Shown here in pieces: positions 6,801 to 8,628 of a stretch of DNA of 8,628 nt (the first letter of the stretch is position 1; each line of letters starts with the position of its first letter). Position numbers and translations under genes: made by a program. Origin of the DNA: Deltaproteobacteria bacterium (lineage in GTDB: Bacteria; Desulfobacterota; Deferrimicrobia; Deferrimicrobiales; Deferrimicrobiaceae); assembly GCA_003105225.1 (NCBI GenBank), contig PQAK01000111.1:1-8628 (forward strand), in the 5' to 3' direction. Under the pieces are notes generated by a model. The model searched no databases. It saw only the letters and a list, made by a program, of their open reading frames with translations, and was not told the origin of the DNA.

Positions 6801-6818
6801 GGGGGCCGAACCGCCCCC
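6801..6818. terminator. GC-rich hairpin between convergent genes
   Basis: GGGGGC (6801-6806) and GCCCCC (6813-6818) form a perfect six-pair stem around the loop CGAACC, 19 bases after the activase stop and directly against the stop of the HD-GYP gene. No T-run follows on either strand, so it is not a classical intrinsic terminator. Its place at a convergent junction suggests pausing, termination or 3'-end protection for one or both transcripts. Confidence 0.4.
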
Positions 6819-7880
6819 CTACCAGGACTGGTGCGTGTCGAAGATCTGCCGGAATTTCTCCGAGTGGTCCTTGAAGATCTGCAGGACCCGGGGATCGAAA
6901 TGCTCCGGGTTCGTCCGGTGCCCCCCCTGGGTCAGAATCGCCACCGCGCGCTCGTGCTCGAACGGGGGCTTGTAGGGACGCTTGCTCCTCAGGGCGTCGT
7001 ACTGGTCGACCAGGTTCATGATCCGCCCTTCGATCGGGATCGCCTCGCCCTTGAGCCCCTGCGGATAGCCGGTGCCGTCCCACCGCTCGTGGTGGCACAG
7101 GGCGAACCGCTCCGCGGAATTGAGGTACGGGCTGCCGGAGCCGCGCAGGATCCTCGCGCCGATCGTGGTGTGGGTCTCCATGATCCCGAATTCCTCGTCC
7201 GTCAGGGCCCCGGGCTTGAGCAGGATGGCGTCGGGAATGCCGACCTTGCCGATGTCGTGCATCGGGCTCGCGTAGAACATGATGTCGGCCGCATCCCCGG
7301 TGATGCCGAGATCCCTCGCGATGATCTCCGTGTAGTAGCTGATCCGCTTGACGTGCACGTACGAGTCGACGTCCCGGTACTCGGAGGCCAGCGTCAGCCG
7401 CTGGACGGTTTCCAGCAGGGATTCCTTCAGCTGCCGGGTCCGGTCCTGCACCTCCCGCTCGAGGAGGCGGCTCTGCTCCTCGAGCGCATCCTGGTACCGC
7501 TTCCCCTTCAGCAGGTTGTTCGTCCGGACGACCAGTTCCGTGTGGTCGACCGGCTTCGCCAGGAAGTCGTTCACGCCCGCCTCCAGCGCCTTGATGCGGG
7601 ACTCCCGGTCCGCGTAGGCGGTGAGCATGACGACGGGGATCGACCTTGTGGCCGGGTCTTCCTTCAGCTTGCGGCACGTCTGGAATCCGTCCATGCCGGG
7701 CATGGAGATGTCGAGCAGGATCAGGTCGGGATGCGATTCCCTGGCCTTTCGCAGCCCCTCCAGGCCGTCGGGGGCGTTCTCGAACCGGAACCCGTGGTTC
7801 CGCAGCACCATGCCCGTGATCTCCGTCACGACGGCGTCGTCGTCGACCATCAGGATCTTTTCCTCGGGGTTGTGGATCAT
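6819..7880 (-). CDS. Response regulator with REC and HD-GYP domains, probable cyclic-di-GMP phosphodiesterase
   Basis: The 353-residue cytoplasmic protein has a receiver domain at about 7-125: acidic pocket Asp13-15 in MVDDDAV, phospho-acceptor Asp57 in LLDISMPGMDG, Thr87 and Lys109 in AKP. A charged, probably coiled-coil linker lies at about 126-165, and an HD-GYP domain at about 166-350. The HD-GYP core shows His177, MHDIGKVGIPD with His208-Asp209, ETHTTIGARIL with His237, HHERWDGTGYP at 263-273 and the late motif HFDPRVLQIF. All the usual metal-binding residues I can place are present, so it should hydrolyse cyclic-di-GMP (or a related dinucleotide) when phosphorylated by a partner histidine kinase, which is not in the window. 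ATG 7880 is chosen because it begins just before the receiver domain; 50 more codons in the same frame run back into the upstream gene and have arginine-rich, shadow-like composition. It lies 34 bp after the aminotransferase-like gene on the same strand. Confidence 0.93.
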   Translation of the reverse strand: MIHNPEEKILMVDDDAVVTEITGMVLRNHGFRFENAPDGLEGLRKARESHPDLILLDISMPGMDGFQTCRKLKEDPATRSIPVVMLTAYADRESRIKALEAGVNDFLAKPVDHTELVVRTNNLLKGKRYQDALEEQSRLLEREVQDRTRQLKESLLETVQRLTLASEYRDVDSYVHVKRISYYTEIIARDLGITGDAADIMFYASPMHDIGKVGIPDAILLKPGALTDEEFGIMETHTTIGARILRGSGSPYLNSAERFALCHHERWDGTGYPQGLKGEAIPIEGRIMNLVDQYDALRSKRPYKPPFEHERAVAILTQGGHRTNPEHFDPRVLQIFKDHSEKFRQIFDTHQSW

Positions 7881-7918
7881 CGCCTTTCGTCGCCTCCGTT
7901 TCCGAATGTCGCCTTCAT
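7877..7918 (-). CDS. Possible 13-codon coupling mini-ORF between two genes
   Basis: An ATG at 7918 overlaps the TGA of the upstream PLP enzyme (ATGA). It opens a frame of 13 codons, MKATFGNGGDERR, whose TGA (7879-7877) overlaps the ATG of the HD-GYP gene (again ATGA). AGGAGG lies ten bases upstream. It would let ribosomes pass from one gene to the next by two re-initiation steps. The ribosome binding site of the regulator (GGAGG, 12 bases before its ATG) lies inside this mini-ORF. Such a short frame can arise by chance; no function for the peptide is suggested. Confidence 0.3.
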   Translation of the reverse strand: MKATFGNGGDERR

Positions 7919-8628
7919 ACGCGCGCGGCCTCCTCCGCCAGGACTTCAAAGAAGCGCTCGATCTCTTCCGCCGTATTGTAGAAATGCGGGGAGATGCGGA
8001 TCCCGCCGGAGCGGGAGGAACAGACGACATTCCTCCCCAGGAGGGCCTTCCACAGGGCGCCCGGATCCGCGCCCGGAACCCGGAAGGTTACGATGCCGGA
8101 GCGGTCCTCCGGGTGTCGCGGCGAGAGGATGTCGTATCCCCCCCGCAGCGCGGTCTCGATCGCCCCCTCGGTCAGCCGGCGCACCCGCTCCCAGATGCGG
8201 TCCACCCCGATCGACAGCAGCAGGTCGAGCGATTCGTTGAACGCCGCCAGTCCGACGGCGTTGAAGCTTCCCGGTTCGAAGCGGCGGGCGTCGGGGGAGA
8301 GGCGGAACTCGTAATTTTCGAAATCGAAGCGGTTCCGGACGGAATGCCATCCCAGCTCGACCGGTTCCACCATCTCCATCACGTCCCTGGAGATGTAGAA
8401 TCCCCCGATCCCTTCCGGCGAGAGCAGCCACTTGTGGCCGTCCGCGGAGAGGGCGTCGATGCCGTACGACCGGACGTCGATCGGCAGCACGCCGAGGCTC
8501 TGGATCGCATCCACGCAGAAAAAGATCCCTTTCTTCTGGCAGAACTCCCCGATTCCGGAAAGGTCGTTGCGGAACCCGTTGGCGAACTCCACCGAGGAAA
8601 GCGAGATCAGGCGGGTCTTCCCGTCGCA
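7915..8628 (-). CDS. Class V aminotransferase-like PLP enzyme, N-terminal part beyond window
   Basis: The visible 237 residues are the C-terminal part of a fold-type I PLP enzyme of the class V group (cysteine desulfurase, isopenicillin N epimerase-like). The frame is open to the window edge, and the GTG at 8592 is only an internal valine codon. Counted from the edge, VDAIQSLG carries the cofactor-ring aspartate Asp40 and Gln43, and DGHKWLLSPEGIGGFYI carries His65 and the Schiff-base Lys66. The small domain follows with SRSGGIRISPHFYNTAEEIERFF, the typical C-terminal signature. About 140-160 N-terminal residues are probably missing. The mobile loop that bears the active cysteine of true cysteine desulfurases is not evident; the segment near the end reads VCSSRSGGIR, which fits epimerase or aminotransferase-like members better. 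The substrate cannot be named. It is followed by the REC/HD-GYP gene and may share its transcript. Confidence 0.88.
   Translation of the reverse strand, partial: CDGKTRLISLSSVEFANGFRNDLSGIGEFCQKKGIFFCVDAIQSLGVLPIDVRSYGIDALSADGHKWLLSPEGIGGFYISRDVMEMVEPVELGWHSVRNRFDFENYEFRLSPDARRFEPGSFNAVGLAAFNESLDLLLSIGVDRIWERVRRLTEGAIETALRGGYDILSPRHPEDRSGIVTFRVPGADPGALWKALLGRNVVCSSRSGGIRISPHFYNTAEEIERFFEVLAEEAARV

Noticed and set aside
7881..8030. 50-residue N-terminal extension of the HD-GYP regulator
   Set aside because: It overlaps the end of the PLP enzyme gene and is Arg/Ser-rich without domain features; receiver domains usually start within a few residues of the protein start, as with ATG 7880.

Overview
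This is a densely coding, high-GC chromosomal window (roughly two thirds G+C by eye). It holds eight protein genes, two of them cut by the window ends, and no RNA genes, mobile elements or CRISPR arrays that I can see. The content points to an anaerobic or microaerophilic, free-living bacterium of the deltaproteobacterial (Desulfobacterota/Desulfuromonadota-like) type. The hints are a fused IspD-IspF enzyme, a CarD-like RNA polymerase regulator beside isoprenoid and cysS genes, a DUF362 iron-sulfur protein next to an oxygen-sensitive-type acyl-CoA dehydratase activase, and a REC/HD-GYP response regulator. The taxonomic guess is inference, not something the sequence proves.

Minus-strand block, 4816 down to 1: carD-like regulator, ispDF, cysS, uvrB (C-terminal end missing). 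Gaps are 90, 1 and 61 bp, and no clear terminator is visible between them, so they probably form one operon. It would couple an RNA polymerase-binding regulator with isoprenoid precursor synthesis, cysteinyl-tRNA charging and nucleotide excision repair. A very good sigma70-type promoter (TTGACG, 17-bp spacer, TATAAT) lies upstream of the carD-like gene.

Plus-strand block, 4917 to 6781: a DUF362/2x[4Fe-4S] ferredoxin-type protein whose stop codon overlaps the GTG start of a BcrA/BadF/HgdC-type ATPase. The pair looks like a small low-potential electron-delivery module, but the dehydratase or reductase it would activate is not in the window. Its likely promoter uses the same palindromic -10 octamer (ATTATAAT, 4874-4881) as the minus-strand operon, so the two operons probably diverge from one overlapping bidirectional promoter.

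Minus-strand block, 8628 down to 6819: a class V PLP-dependent aminotransferase-like protein (N-terminal end missing), then a REC/HD-GYP response regulator 34 bp further on. A 13-codon mini-ORF bridges the two genes with ATGA overlaps at both ends. The regulator gene converges on the activase gene across a 37-bp gap that carries a perfect GC-rich hairpin.

No gene-free stretch exceeds about 100 bp. The most notable points are the shared-(-10) divergent promoter, the orphan ferredoxin/activase pair, the CarD-like regulator heading a housekeeping operon, and an IspF domain with an unusual active-site loop.
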